A DNA stretch of 64,000 nt from Gemmobacter aquaticus (GTDB taxonomy: Bacteria; Pseudomonadota; Alphaproteobacteria; Rhodobacterales; Rhodobacteraceae), in the NCBI RefSeq assembly GCF_007859075.1, contig NZ_VOAK01000025.1, positions 1-64,000 of the forward strand. Direction: 5' to 3'. The position numbers and the translations under genes were made by a program. This document shows positions 9,171 through 17,174 of the stretch, one piece after another (within the stretch, counting starts at the first letter, position 1; each line of letters begins with the position of its first letter). The notes beneath the pieces were generated by a model, which searched no databases, had not been told where the DNA came from, and worked only from the letters and a program-made list of their open reading frames with translations.

Positions 9171-9349
9171 CTAGGTCAATAGGGTGGTGCGGGACTGCCG
9201 GTTTCGATCATCCATTTGAATTCAATCGTGGAATTTAGATGACATCATATGGGTGGGGTCATTGCCCAGTCCATCGGCCCAAATTGCCGGGCAAGAAATC
9301 GCGCTCGGATCACGCCCGGCTGCGACGCTGGCCAGTGGTGTGATGTGGG

Positions 9350-9499
9350 TTAGAACAACCAGCGGATGAGTGCAACGCCAAGCCAGACCCAGACCGCCGT
9401 GCCGCCGATGATGCAGGGAAGCAACCACCAGCCCGAAGCAAGACGGGCCTTGGATTCAGGGCGTTCCTTGCTGGCAACGGTGCTGGAGATGACGGTCAT
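9350..9499 (-). CDS. Small single-pass membrane protein (49 residues)
   Basis: A 49-residue frame with an ATG at 9499 and TAA at 9350-9352. A purine-rich GGGGAA lies just before the start. A basic/acidic N-terminal 18 residues (KERPESKARLAS) is followed by one strongly hydrophobic segment, WWLLPCIIGGTAVWVWLGVA, and a short LIRWLF end, suggesting N-in/C-out insertion. I do not recognise the family. It stands alone between the oxoamine synthase promoter and a DUF4405 gene. The clean amphipathic layout and ribosome site argue that it is translated. Confidence 0.6.
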   Translation of the reverse strand: MTVISSTVASKERPESKARLASGWWLLPCIIGGTAVWVWLGVALIRWLF

Positions 9500-9582
9500 G
9501 TATTCCCCGGTCTGGTTGTGACAGGTCCCAATCAGGACAAGTCAAAGTATAGCTTTCACAGCGCAACAACCCTAGAGGGAAA

Positions 9583-9711
9583 ATGCTTGACGTCTGGTTA
9601 ATGGTGGATGAGTGGCGGGATCGTGCCAAGCGGAATTCCGCGCCCTCTGTGACTACGATTTCTGGCCGCCGATTCGCCTCGGCGGCCACACGCTTTTGGC
9701 GAGTTCTATAG
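9583..9711 (+). CDS. Possible 42-residue small ORF
   Basis: An ATG at 9583 is preceded by AGAGGGAAA and opens a 42-codon frame ending at TAG 9709-9711, two bases before the convergent DUF4405 stop. The product (MLDVWLMVDEWRDRAKR...) is basic with tryptophans but matches nothing I know. The internal inverted repeat at 9664-9687 would sit in its coding part, which counts against it. Listed as a weak candidate. Confidence 0.22.
   Translation: MLDVWLMVDEWRDRAKRNSAPSVTTISGRRFASAATRFWRVL
9664..9687 (-). terminator. GC-rich hairpin downstream of the DUF4405 gene
   Basis: A perfect 9-bp inverted repeat, GGCCGCCGA (9664-9672) and TCGGCGGCC (9679-9687), with a 6-nt loop, 26 bp beyond the stop of the minus-strand DUF4405 gene. 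No clear U-tract follows, so termination may be inefficient or Rho-assisted. Confidence 0.45.
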
Positions 9712-9712
9712 A

Positions 9713-10222
9713 TCAGGGCGACGGAACTGCGTTCAGCGCCGCAAGGGCTTGGGCAGGGCTTTTGCCGGAGCTTTCAGCGATCTTTGACAGGGGCAAATCG
9801 AGCGCCGCGACCGTGAAACCCGCATCGATCAGGGCCGCAGTGATATCTTGTGGCGCGACGTGCAACGCAGGAGCGATCTCGGCGACCGAAGCCTGCATCA
9901 GGCGGTCGGCAAAAGCGAACTGCGGCGGCCCGCCTGGACTGCCGTTTGCCGAGGTGCCGGGAAACATGAACACAGCCCCGGCAGCGAGCGAGATCATCAG
10001 AGCGACCACCATGGGGGCGTGTTTGAAGTAACTGATCATCGGGCGCCAGTTGCGCCAGATATGCAACCCGAAGGGCAGGATCAGCACGAGGCTGAGCCAT
10101 TCGTGCATCGGATGAAACCCGCTCGGGCCAATATGAAGGAAGAGCGCGAGGCCCGAAATCAGCGAGACGAGAAACAGTCCGGTGATCAGCGGGGTGGCAT
10201 AGCGATAAAGAACTTGGGGCAT
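9713..10222 (-). CDS. DUF4405 membrane protein (cytochrome-b-like helices)
   Basis: A 169-residue protein with two hydrophobic helices in the first 60 residues and a third near 70-90, followed by a soluble C-terminal part. The segment HEWLSLVLILPFGLHIWRNW has the paired histidines and tryptophans of the DUF4405 family, distantly related to b-type cytochrome membrane domains; haem binding is possible but unproven. The C-terminal 80 residues resemble a small helical domain ending PSP. It is followed by a hairpin and precedes no obvious redox partner. Confidence 0.75.
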   Translation of the reverse strand: MPQVLYRYATPLITGLFLVSLISGLALFLHIGPSGFHPMHEWLSLVLILPFGLHIWRNWRPMISYFKHAPMVVALMISLAAGAVFMFPGTSANGSPGGPPQFAFADRLMQASVAEIAPALHVAPQDITAALIDAGFTVAALDLPLSKIAESSGKSPAQALAALNAVPSP

Positions 10223-10296
10223 GACGAGACTCTGGCTTATGCGCGTTCAAACGATCTACGCACGTCAGATCCAGTTCCGTCGCAAGGATCTGCCGG

Positions 10297-10494
10297 TCAG
10301 CGCGAGCGCGGTCCTGCAAGCAGCCAGATCAGGAAACCGATCACCGGCAACAGCAGGATAAGCAGAACCCAGATCACTTTTGATCCGGTGCTGGCCGAGG
10401 AGTTGATGACCGAAACGATGGCCCAGATATCAAGGGCAAGGATAACAAGGCCCCAGAAACCGTTGAGAGCCGTTATGTTCAGTTCTGCGGGCAT
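10297..10494 (-). CDS. PLDc_N-domain small membrane protein
   Basis: A 65-residue protein with two transmembrane segments (NGFWGLVILALDIWAIVSV and VIWVLLILLLPVIGFLIWLL) ending in a short basic tail. The order of ALDIWAIVSV, a short polar turn, then W.LLILLLPVIGFLIW is the signature of the phospholipase D nuclease N-terminal domain, here as a stand-alone protein. Such proteins are common in bacteria, often stress-linked, with no assigned reaction. It is transcribed in the same direction as its DUF4405 and lipoprotein neighbours, but the gaps suggest separate transcripts. Confidence 0.8.
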   Translation of the reverse strand: MPAELNITALNGFWGLVILALDIWAIVSVINSSASTGSKVIWVLLILLLPVIGFLIWLLAGPRSR

Positions 10495-10558
10495 GATCGC
10501 TCCAGCCTTTGGTCAGGTGGCAACCGGCGCCGCAGGGCGACGCCGGTGAACCTTTCTA

Positions 10559-10828
10559 TCAGCAGGCAGCTGTGTAGGTGCTGCCATCAGCGCGGCGATA
10601 GACGCACTGACCGGCGTTGTTGCGACCGATCATGTTGCCGGCGAGGCCGCCGACGGTCGCGCCGATGATCGCGCCCTGAGTGCGGTCAGACGAGCTGGAC
10701 ACGGCCGCGCCAAGCGCGGCACCGGCCAGCGCGCCGGTCGCCGTCGAATTGGTGACGGGGTCGCCGGTTTGGCAAGCGGCAAGAAGGGCAATGATCGGAA
10801 GGCCAATGGCAAGGCGACGGATTGACAT
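10559..10828 (-). CDS. Glycine-zipper lipoprotein
   Basis: An 89-residue lipoprotein: signal peptide MSIRRLAIGLPIIALLAACQ with lipobox LLAAC and lipidated Cys19, then a glycine-zipper region (GALAGAALGAAV, GAIIGATVGGLAGNMIG) of the YMGG/OmpA-like zipper type, and a short tail with two cysteines (QCVYRRADGSTYTAAC). ATG 10828 follows GGAGAAACAC; upstream in-frame ATGs lack a ribosome site. Likely anchored in the outer membrane, where glycine zippers self-associate. The two tail cysteines could form a disulfide. Confidence 0.85.
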   Translation of the reverse strand: MSIRRLAIGLPIIALLAACQTGDPVTNSTATGALAGAALGAAVSSSSDRTQGAIIGATVGGLAGNMIGRNNAGQCVYRRADGSTYTAAC

Positions 10829-11099
10829 GTGTTTCTCCAGAAAAGAAGTGTCAGGTGTTGGGACTATCTCGCAATTCTCTTTCTGCATCCAATCCAATCA
10901 ACCTGCAACTGAAAGCAACCCCACTGACCGGCGAATTCTTGCGCAGGTATTTGAATCTGCGGCGTTTCGCAGGGATGGCCAAGGGCCGAGAGTTCGCCTT
11001 GGCGAAAGGCCGCTCGCCTCGCCACTTGTGACAGGCAATGAGGTGCCGGTTCAGCTTGCGACACTTTGATTGCAGGAACCGACATTTCTCCTCTTGCAA
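10829..11099. other. Intergenic region between lipoprotein and serC leader
   Basis: About 270 bp, divergent promoter space for the lipoprotein gene (minus) and the serC operon (plus). I see no convincing coding sequence. The stretch is less GC-rich near 10860-10920. A short frame from 10822 has no plausible product. The serC promoter probably lies near 11050-11085, just before the structured leader. Confidence 0.5.
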
Positions 11100-11165
11100 G
11101 AATCCCGCGGCTTTCATATTCACGGCGGCGGGAAACCCCTCCCCACCGAGGGGCGTTTATCTGGA
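11100..11165 (+). ncRNA. serC leader (candidate serC RNA motif)
   Basis: Just upstream of serC lie two stem-loops: CCCGC (11104-11108) pairs with GCGGG (11128-11132) around a loop with GGCTTTCATATTCACGGC, and CCCCT (11136-11140) pairs with AGGGG (11149-11153). The ribosome site GGAAGG follows within 15 nt. A conserved cis-regulatory motif upstream of the alphaproteobacterial serC-serA operon is established knowledge (serC motif). The gene context and hairpin placement fit it, but I could not align it to the covariance model. The ligand of the motif, if any, is not known. Confidence 0.6.
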
Positions 11166-11173
11166 AGGATACC

Positions 11174-12331
11174 ATGGCTGATCTGATCGCCCCGGCACAG
11201 CGCCCGGCAAACCCGCGCTTTTCGTCTGGCCCCTGCGCCAAGATCCCCGGCTTCTCTCTCGACATGCTTGCTGATGCGCCGCTTGGCCGCTCGCACCGCG
11301 CTGCCGTGGGCAAGGCGAAGCTGAAAGAGGCGATCGACCTCACCCGCGAAATTCTGGGCGTGCCTGCGGACTACCGCATCGGCATCGTGCCCGCCTCGGA
11401 TACTGGCGCCGTCGAGATGGCGCTGTGGAGCCTTCTTGGCGCCCGTCCGGTCGAGATGCTGGCTTGGGAAAGCTTTGGCGAGGGCTGGGTCACCGATGTG
11501 GTGAAGCAACTCAAGCTCGACGCAACCGTCAAGAAGGCCGCCTATGGCGAGATTGTCGATCTGGCCACCGTCGATTTTGACAAGGACGTGGTTTTCACCT
11601 GGAACGGCACCACCAGTGGCGTCCGTGTCCCGAACGGTGATGTGATCCCGGCAAACCGTGCGGGTCTGACGATCTGCGACGCAACCAGCGCCGCATTTGC
11701 GATGGACCTGCCCTGGGACAAGCTGGATGTCGTGACCTTCTCCTGGCAGAAGGTACTGGGGGGTGAGGGCGGCCATGGCGTGCTGATCCTGTCGCCCCGC
11801 GCGGTGGAGCGGCTGGAAAGCTACACCCCCGCATGGCCGCTGCCCAAGATCTTCCGGCTGACCTCCAAGGGCAAGCTGATCGAAGGCATCTTCGTTGGCG
11901 AAACCATCAACACGCCCTCGATGCTGTGCGTCGAGGATTACCTTGTGGCACTGAAATGGGCCCAGACCATCGGCGGGCTGAAAGGCCTGATCGCGCGGTC
12001 CGAGGCCAATGCAAAGGCGATTGCCGACTTCATCGCTGGCAAGGACTGGATCGCCAATCTGGCGGCTGATCCTGCGACCGCCTCGTGCACCAGTGTCTGC
12101 CTCAAGTTCACTGATCCGCGTATTGTGGACGGCGCAGCCTTTGCCAAGAACGTGGCAAAGCGGCTTGAAAAGGCGGGTGTGGCGCTGGACGCCGGCGCCT
12201 ATCGCGATGCGCCTCCCGGTCTGCGCATCTGGTGCGGCGCCACGGTCGAGCAGGCCGATGTCGCGGCGCTGATGCCGTGGATCGAATATGCCTTCAACGC
12301 CGAGATTGCGGCGCTGACCGAGGCGGCCTGA
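11174..12331 (+). CDS. serC: Phosphoserine aminotransferase
   Basis: A 385-residue class V PLP aminotransferase that converts 3-phosphohydroxypyruvate to phosphoserine in serine synthesis, and may also serve pyridoxal synthesis. [13 protein letters not shown] near the N-terminus, the PLP-lysine in [15 protein letters not shown], and the [12 protein letters not shown] segment match the alphaproteobacterial long SerC type. ATG 11174 has GGAAGG 5 nt upstream; the frame is open to 11066 but that would overlap the leader RNA. It is followed by serA after 84 bp, the conserved serC-serA arrangement. Confidence 0.96.
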   Translation: MADLIAPAQRPANPRFSSGPCAKIPGFSLDMLADAPLGRSHRAAVGKAKLKEAIDLTREILGVPADYRIGIVPASDTGAVEMALWSLLGARPVEMLAWESFGEGWVTDVVKQLKLDATVKKAAYGEIVDLATVDFDKDVVFTWNGTTSGVRVPNGDVIPANRAGLTICDATSAAFAMDLPWDKLDVVTFSWQKVLGGEGGHGVLILSPRAVERLESYTPAWPLPKIFRLTSKGKLIEGIFVGETINTPSMLCVEDYLVALKWAQTIGGLKGLIARSEANAKAIADFIAGKDWIANLAADPATASCTSVCLKFTDPRIVDGAAFAKNVAKRLEKAGVALDAGAYRDAPPGLRIWCGATVEQADVAALMPWIEYAFNAEIAALTEAA

Positions 12332-12364
12332 GCCGACCTTTCGAGAGATGACATGATCCAGGCT

Positions 12365-12378
12365 GGGGATACGTCCCC
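12365..12378 (+). other. Small hairpin between serC and serA
   Basis: GGGGA (12365-12369) and TCCCC (12374-12378) form a 5-bp stem with a 4-nt TACG loop in the 84-bp gap. No U-tract follows, so it is more likely an mRNA processing or stability element than a terminator. Confidence 0.4.
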
Positions 12379-12415
12379 ATCCTGCTTGCCAAACACATGC
12401 ACAGGAACCATCGCA

Positions 12416-14011
12416 ATGGCCCCCCGCGTTCTCGTCTCTGATGAACTTTCCGAAACCGCCGTCCAGATCTTCCGCGACCGTGGCGTCGAGGTCGACTACA
12501 TGCCGAAGCTCGGCAAGGACAAGGAAAAGCTGGCCGAGCTGATCGGCCAGTATGATGGCCTTGCCATCCGCTCGGCCACCAAAGTCACCGAAAAGCTGCT
12601 GGAAGGCGCCACCAACCTCAAGGTGGTGGGGCGCGCCGGCATCGGTGTTGACAACGTCGACATCCCGGCCGCCTCGAAAAAGGGCGTGATCGTGATGAAC
12701 ACGCCTTTCGGCAACTCGATCACCACGGCCGAGCATGCCATCGCCATGATGTTCGCGGTTGCCCGCCAGATCCCTGACGCCAATGCCTCGACCCATGCCG
12801 GCAAGTGGGAGAAGTCGAAGTTCATGGGGGTTGAGCTGTTCAACAAGACCCTCGGTGTGATCGGGGCCGGCAATATCGGTGGTATTGTCTGCGACCGTGC
12901 GCTTGGCCTGAAGATGAAGGTCATTGCCTATGACCCCTTCCTCAGCGAAGAGCGCGCCAAAACGCTGGGCGTGCACAAGGTTGAGCTGGAAGAACTGCTG
13001 GCCAAGGCTGATTTCATCACCCTGCACGTGCCGCTGACCGACAAGACCCGCAACATCCTGTCGCGCGAGAACCTCGCCAAGACCAAGAAGGGCGTGCGCA
13101 TCATCAACTGCGCCCGCGGCGGTCTGGTGGATGAGGCCGCGCTGAAGGACGCGCTGGATTCGGGTCACGTGGCCGGTGCCGCGCTCGATGTGTTCGAGGT
13201 GGAGCCAGCAACCGAGAACGTGCTCTTCGGTCATCCGAATGTCGTCGTCACGCCGCATCTCGGCGCGTCGACCACCGAGGCGCAGGAAAACGTGGCGCTG
13301 CAGGTGGCCGAGCAGATGTCGGACTATCTGCTGACCGGCGCCGTACAGAACGCGCTGAACATGCCCAATGTCACCGCCGAGCAGGCGGCGGTCATGGGCC
13401 CGTGGATCAAGCTGGCCGGTCATCTGGGGGCCTTCATCGGCCAGATGACGGATGAGCCGATCCGCGCCATCAACATCCTCTATGATGGCCGTGTGGCCTA
13501 CATGAACATCGCCGCGCTGAATCAGGCGGTCATCGCCGGTGTGCTCAAGGCGCAAAATCCGGATGTGAACCTTGTGTCGGCGCCGGTTGTTGCCAAGGAC
13601 AAGGGCATCCAGATCTCGACCACGCGTCAGGACAAGTCGGGCTCGTTCGATGCCTATATCAAGGTGACCATGGTGACCGACAAGCGTGAGCGGTCGGTGG
13701 CCGGTACCTGCTTCTCGGACGGCAAGCCGCGCTTCATCCAGATCAAGGGCATCAATATCGACGCCGAAGTAGGCGCCCATATGCTCTACACCACCAACGA
13801 GGACGTGCCGGGCATCATCGGTCTGCTCGGCATGACCATGGGCAAGAACGGCGTGAACATCGCGAACTTTACGCTTGGCCGCTCGGGCGTGGGGCAGGAC
13901 GCGATCGCGCTGCTCTATCTGGATCAGGCTATCGACCCCAAGGTGGTCGATACGCTGGAGGCGACAGGCATGTTCAGCCAGGTCAAGCCGCTGCAGTTCG
14001 AAGTGGCCTGA
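12416..14011 (+). CDS. serA: D-3-phosphoglycerate dehydrogenase (long form with ACT domain)
   Basis: A 531-residue enzyme catalysing the first committed step of serine synthesis, oxidation of 3-phosphoglycerate. The NAD-binding glycine motif is LGVIGAGNIGG, the catalytic region has INCARGGLVDEAAL and VTPHLGASTTEAQ with the active-site His. An intervening ASB domain (~320-450) and a C-terminal ACT domain (HMLYTTNEDVPGIIGLLG) make this the long type-1 form, usually feedback-inhibited by serine. ATG 12416 follows AGGAA; in-frame upstream codons lack a ribosome site. Confidence 0.97.
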   Translation: MAPRVLVSDELSETAVQIFRDRGVEVDYMPKLGKDKEKLAELIGQYDGLAIRSATKVTEKLLEGATNLKVVGRAGIGVDNVDIPAASKKGVIVMNTPFGNSITTAEHAIAMMFAVARQIPDANASTHAGKWEKSKFMGVELFNKTLGVIGAGNIGGIVCDRALGLKMKVIAYDPFLSEERAKTLGVHKVELEELLAKADFITLHVPLTDKTRNILSRENLAKTKKGVRIINCARGGLVDEAALKDALDSGHVAGAALDVFEVEPATENVLFGHPNVVVTPHLGASTTEAQENVALQVAEQMSDYLLTGAVQNALNMPNVTAEQAAVMGPWIKLAGHLGAFIGQMTDEPIRAINILYDGRVAYMNIAALNQAVIAGVLKAQNPDVNLVSAPVVAKDKGIQISTTRQDKSGSFDAYIKVTMVTDKRERSVAGTCFSDGKPRFIQIKGINIDAEVGAHMLYTTNEDVPGIIGLLGMTMGKNGVNIANFTLGRSGVGQDAIALLYLDQAIDPKVVDTLEATGMFSQVKPLQFEVA

Positions 14012-14031
14012 GGCAAGGTGCAGATAAACAG

Positions 14032-14058
14032 AAGGGCCGGGGATTTCCCCGGCCCTTT
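14032..14058 (+). terminator. Terminator of the serC-serA operon
   Basis: AAGGGCCGGGGA and its complement around a 3-nt TTT loop form a near-perfect stem ending in CCCTTTGTC, 21 bp after the serA stop. It lies between serA and the convergent yidD gene and could serve both. Confidence 0.88.
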
Positions 14059-14063
14059 GTCAT

Positions 14064-14336
14064 TCATGGCTTGTGCTGGCAGGGCTTGTTCTGCTGGGCG
14101 TCATGGTCGGGGTCTGCGCCCGGCACTGGATCATAGCCCGACCCGCCCCAAGGATGGCATCGGCAGACGCGGTGGACGGTCAGCCAGCCACCCTTGACGC
14201 CACCGTGCCGCTGCAGCGCCTCAAGCGCATAGGCCGAACATGTCGGTTGATAGCGGCAGCCATGGCCCACCCAGGGCGACAGAAGCAGACGATAGGCCCG
14301 GACGGGCAGTGCAAGCACATGGGCCAGCGGGGTCAT
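14064..14336 (-). CDS. yidD: Membrane protein insertion efficiency factor YidD
   Basis: A 90-residue YidD protein. The family signature is clear: [21 protein letters not shown], then [17 protein letters not shown] and [17 protein letters not shown], with the conserved cysteines. It acts at the inner membrane near YidC to help protein insertion, held by an amphipathic N-terminal helix. The start overlaps the rnpA stop by 4 bp (ATGA), the usual rpmH-rnpA-yidD order; yidC is not adjacent in this window. Confidence 0.95.
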   Translation of the reverse strand: MTPLAHVLALPVRAYRLLLSPWVGHGCRYQPTCSAYALEALQRHGGVKGGWLTVHRVCRCHPWGGSGYDPVPGADPDHDAQQNKPCQHKP

Positions 14337-14767
14337 GGCTCGGCCCGTGGTGGCCTGTCGCGGTGGATCTGGCGCAATGCGCCCTCCAGATCGGATTTCA
14401 GGGCAGCGAAATCGCGGCTGACGGTAACACCCGGGCGGCCCACAAGCACATAGTCCCAGCCCGGCTGCGCAAGGGGTGGCAGAACGGCGCGCACCACCTC
14501 GCGCAGGCGGCGCTTGGCGCGGTTGCGCATCACGGCATTGCCGATCTTCTTGGAGCAGGTAAAGCCCACACGGACGGCATCCGACCCGTCATCCCGGCGG
14601 CGCGCCTGCAGCAGAAAGCCCTGTGATCCCTGACGGCGGGCCGAGGCTGCGCGCAGGAAATCAGACCGAAGAGCGAGAATGGTATAGGGCAGACATGACA
14701 AAACCGCCGCTTTGGCGGCGGAAGCCCCCGCGACGCGGTCTGCCTCCTGTGCCAGCGGCGGTGTCAT
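14333..14767 (-). CDS. rnpA: Ribonuclease P protein component
   Basis: A 144-residue basic protein that binds the RNase P RNA and tRNA precursors. The RNR motif [18 protein letters not shown] and the upstream [10 protein letters not shown] are diagnostic. The N-terminal 25 residues before [11 protein letters not shown] are longer than in many homologues, so a later start is possible; the chosen ATG has GGGGTGA in front. It is cotranscribed with rpmH upstream and overlaps yidD downstream. Confidence 0.95.
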   Translation of the reverse strand: MTPPLAQEADRVAGASAAKAAVLSCLPYTILALRSDFLRAASARRQGSQGFLLQARRRDDGSDAVRVGFTCSKKIGNAVMRNRAKRRLREVVRAVLPPLAQPGWDYVLVGRPGVTVSRDFAALKSDLEGALRQIHRDRPPRAEP

Positions 14768-14784
14768 GGTCGCATCACCCCGAA

Positions 14785-14803
14785 TGGCCCCTGTAGGGGG
14801 CCA
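14785..14803 (-). terminator. Hairpin between rpmH and rnpA
   Basis: TGGCCCC (14785-14791) and GGGGCCA (14797-14803) form a 7-bp stem with a TGTAG loop between the rpmH stop and the rnpA start. It lacks a U-tract; a partial attenuator or processing site that lets rpmH exceed rnpA is plausible. Confidence 0.5.
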
Positions 14804-14811
14804 GCCAAAGA

Positions 14812-14946
14812 TCAGGCCGACAGCTTTTTACGGCCGATACGGCGGCGTGCAGCCAGAACCAGACGGCCGCCTTTGGTAGCCATGCGGGCGCGGAACCCGT
14901 GGCGACGCTTGCGAACCAGGTTCGACGGTTGGTAAGTGCGCTTCAT
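14812..14946 (-). CDS. rpmH: 50S ribosomal protein bL34
   Basis: A 44-residue, very basic ribosomal protein. [18 protein letters not shown] and the tail [11 protein letters not shown] are the standard bL34 sequence. ATG at 14946 gives the normal length. First gene of the rpmH-rnpA-yidD operon; its promoter must lie in 14947-15100, which on the minus strand is free of genes. Confidence 0.98.
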   Translation of the reverse strand: MKRTYQPSNLVRKRRHGFRARMATKGGRLVLAARRRIGRKKLSA

Positions 14947-15284
14947 CGCGGCTCTCCATAAGACTTGCGGCCCCAAGCCCCATCCGGAAGGGAAGGGATT
15001 CGAAGGGCCACGGCAACTGAGGCCCGTCCTTTAGGGGCGTAAGTCGGCCAAGTCAATTCGATTGCTGGGATTTCGGCAAGTTTTCGTGGTGGATTGGCAT
15101 CTTGCCCCTGCGGCGCGATGGCACGCGCGGGCGCTGTGCAACCGTGAACGGGTTTGCTATGCCTGTTCCAAGCCGGTTCGCGGGCAATTTTAACAGTGCC
15201 CTGCGGCGGTTGGCGGGAAGACAAGCCGCGGCAGGCAGATTTGTCCCGGCCGTGCCCGAGGTGAAAAGGGAAGGCGACAAGACG

Positions 15285-16742
15285 GTGCGAAGGTTCGCGG
15301 CACGGATTCTGAACACGCTTTCAGGGCGCTTCCTGCTGCTGACCGTTGCCTTCGTCATGCTCGCCGAACTGCTGATTCTTGTCCCCTCGGTCGCGCGCTT
15401 CCGTCTGGACTATCTGCAACTGCGGCTGGAAAAGGCACAGATTGCCTCGCTGGCCGTCGAGGCCAGCAATGACATGGTCTCGGCAGATCTGGAGCGCGAG
15501 CTTCTGGCGAATGCTGGCGTCTTCAACGTGGTGCTGCGGCGCGACGAGGTGCGGCAACTGGTGCTGTCGTCGCCGATTCCGGAGCCCGTGGCGGCAACCT
15601 ATGATCTGCGCATGGCCGGACCCTTTGACCTGATCCAAGGTGCGGCAACGGCGCTGCTCGATGGTGGCGATCCGGTGATCCGGGTCATTGGCCAGCCCGT
15701 TCAGCAGGCAGGGCTTCTGATCGAGGTCACGCTGAAGCAGGGACCGATGCGGCGTGAGATGGTGGACTATGCGCTGCGCATCCTGTTCATGTCGGCGCTG
15801 ATCTCGGTGATCACGGCGGCCATGCTGTTTCTGGCGGTGCGCCAGCTGATGGTTCTGCCGATCCGCCGCGTGGTGCGCCACATGCAGGCCTATGCGGGTG
15901 CGCCCGAGGATGCGCGTCTGGTCATCACGCCAACCGCGCGGGTGGTCGAGCTGCGGGATGCCGAACAGGCGCTTGCCCGGATGCAGACAGAGCTGATCTC
16001 GGCCCTTCGGCAAAAGGAACGTCTCGCGCAATTGGGCGGCGCGGTCGCCAAGATCGCGCATGACCTGCGCAACATCCTGACCTCGGCCCAGCTTTTTGCA
16101 GACCGGATCGAGCAGAGCGCCGACCCCGGCGTGGCGCGGGCGGCGCCCAAGCTGATCGGTTCGATCAGCCGCGCGGTGAACCTGTGCGAATCGACGCTTG
16201 CTTTCGGCAAGGCCGAGGAGCACCCACCTCGCCTGAACCGCTTTGCGCTGCGCCCTGTCATGGAGGACGTCGCCGAGGGCGAAGGGCTGTCGCCGGTGTC
16301 CGATCCCTCGTGCCTGATCGACGTGGCCCCGGGGCTGATGATACGTGCCGATGCCGAACAGTTGCACCGCGTGCTGTCAAACCTCGTGCGCAACGCGCGT
16401 CAGGCGATCGACGCAACGGGCCGGTCGGGCACGATCGAATTGTCGGCAGGTGAGACCGATGCCGATTGGTGGATCCGTGTCGGCGACACCGGTCCCGGCC
16501 TTCCGCCCAAGGCGCGTGAGCATCTGTTCCAGGCGTTTCAGGGGTCGGTCCGCAAGGGTGGCACCGGCCTTGGCCTTGCGATTTCAGCCGAGCTGATCCG
16601 GGGCCACGGCGGACGGCTGGAGCTTGTGCGGTCAGACGCCGAGGGAACCGAGTTCATCATCCATCTGCCCAAATCCAGTGGTCCGGGGTTGGGCGAGTCG
16701 GCGACCGAGGCGGAACCGGGCAGTTTCGCTCTCGACGGATAA
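15285..16742 (+). CDS. Membrane-bound sensor histidine kinase
   Basis: A histidine kinase of about 485 residues. A first membrane segment (FLLLTVAFVMLAELLILVP) and a second (ILFMSALISVITAAMLFLAV) bracket a ~150-residue periplasmic sensor region. A HAMP-like linker, the phosphoacceptor box KIAHDLRNILTS, and the ATPase N (LVRNARQAI), G1 (DTGPGLP) and G2 (GGTGLGLAI) boxes follow. The start is uncertain: GTG 15285 gives a normal N-terminus, but ATG 15102 and 15159 are in frame. No response regulator is adjacent, so it is an orphan kinase; the signal is unknown. Confidence 0.88.
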   Translation: MRRFAARILNTLSGRFLLLTVAFVMLAELLILVPSVARFRLDYLQLRLEKAQIASLAVEASNDMVSADLERELLANAGVFNVVLRRDEVRQLVLSSPIPEPVAATYDLRMAGPFDLIQGAATALLDGGDPVIRVIGQPVQQAGLLIEVTLKQGPMRREMVDYALRILFMSALISVITAAMLFLAVRQLMVLPIRRVVRHMQAYAGAPEDARLVITPTARVVELRDAEQALARMQTELISALRQKERLAQLGGAVAKIAHDLRNILTSAQLFADRIEQSADPGVARAAPKLIGSISRAVNLCESTLAFGKAEEHPPRLNRFALRPVMEDVAEGEGLSPVSDPSCLIDVAPGLMIRADAEQLHRVLSNLVRNARQAIDATGRSGTIELSAGETDADWWIRVGDTGPGLPPKAREHLFQAFQGSVRKGGTGLGLAISAELIRGHGGRLELVRSDAEGTEFIIHLPKSSGPGLGESATEAEPGSFALDG

Positions 16743-16808
16743 AGTTTGCAGTTTCGCGTTTTGGCTCTTGCATCGCCTCGTCGCCGGGGCTAAATCGCCC
16801 CTCACGAC

Positions 16809-16885
16809 GGACCCGTAGCTCAGCTGGATAGAGCATCAGACTACGAATCTGAGGGTCGGGCGTTCGAATCGCTCCGGGTCCGCCA
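16809..16885 (+). tRNA. tRNA-Arg (anticodon ACG)
   Basis: A 77-nt cloverleaf with encoded CCA. Acceptor strands GGACCCG (16809-16815) and CGGGTCC (16875-16881) pair perfectly; the D arm GCTCAGCTGGATAGAGC, anticodon loop CTACGAA with ACG at 16843-16845, and T loop TTCGAAT are all standard. ACG would be deaminated to ICG and read CGU/CGC/CGA. Confidence 0.98.
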
Positions 16886-17174
16886 CTTCCCCTACATAGA
16901 AAAGACTTACCGCTTCGGCGGCTCAGTGCACGCTGCCCATGCCTTGTGGCTGGCGCATTGCCAATTGCAGCCTGTGCTGACAAAGAGCTACACCTTTGCC
17001 CGAAAACTGGCATAAAAACGTGCAGTTTTAATCGGAATGTCTTGAACGGCCCCTCTCGGTGAATCATCTGCTTCCAGACGAAGCACGATTCGTGCGAGGC
17101 AGGGCGGGAATGTGGTGGTCGCGGCGTGCGGGCGCCATACTGTAAAGTTGTTTCGTGTCTGGTATGGGAAGTTG
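16886..17174. other. Intergenic region between tRNA-Arg and the polysaccharide locus
   Basis: About 290 bp without a gene. A CCGC-TTCG-GCGG hairpin at 16910-16921 just after the tRNA may help define its 3' end. The sequence becomes more A/T-rich around 17005-17040 (TAAAAACGTGCAGTTTTAAT) and 17145-17165, where the promoter of the polysaccharide operon probably lies. tRNA 3' ends are common integration points, but I see no integrase or att-like duplication. Confidence 0.5.

Noticed and set aside
11120-13780. 886-codon minus-strand open frame opposite serC and serA
   Set aside because: serC and serA are certain on the plus strand. The antisense frame reads as Arg/His/Gly-rich sequence without domains, crosses the serC-serA gap, and is explained by high-GC third-position bias.
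16809-17174. Genomic island inserted at tRNA-Arg
   Set aside because: No integrase, no duplicated tRNA 3' end and no clear base-composition break were found after the tRNA.
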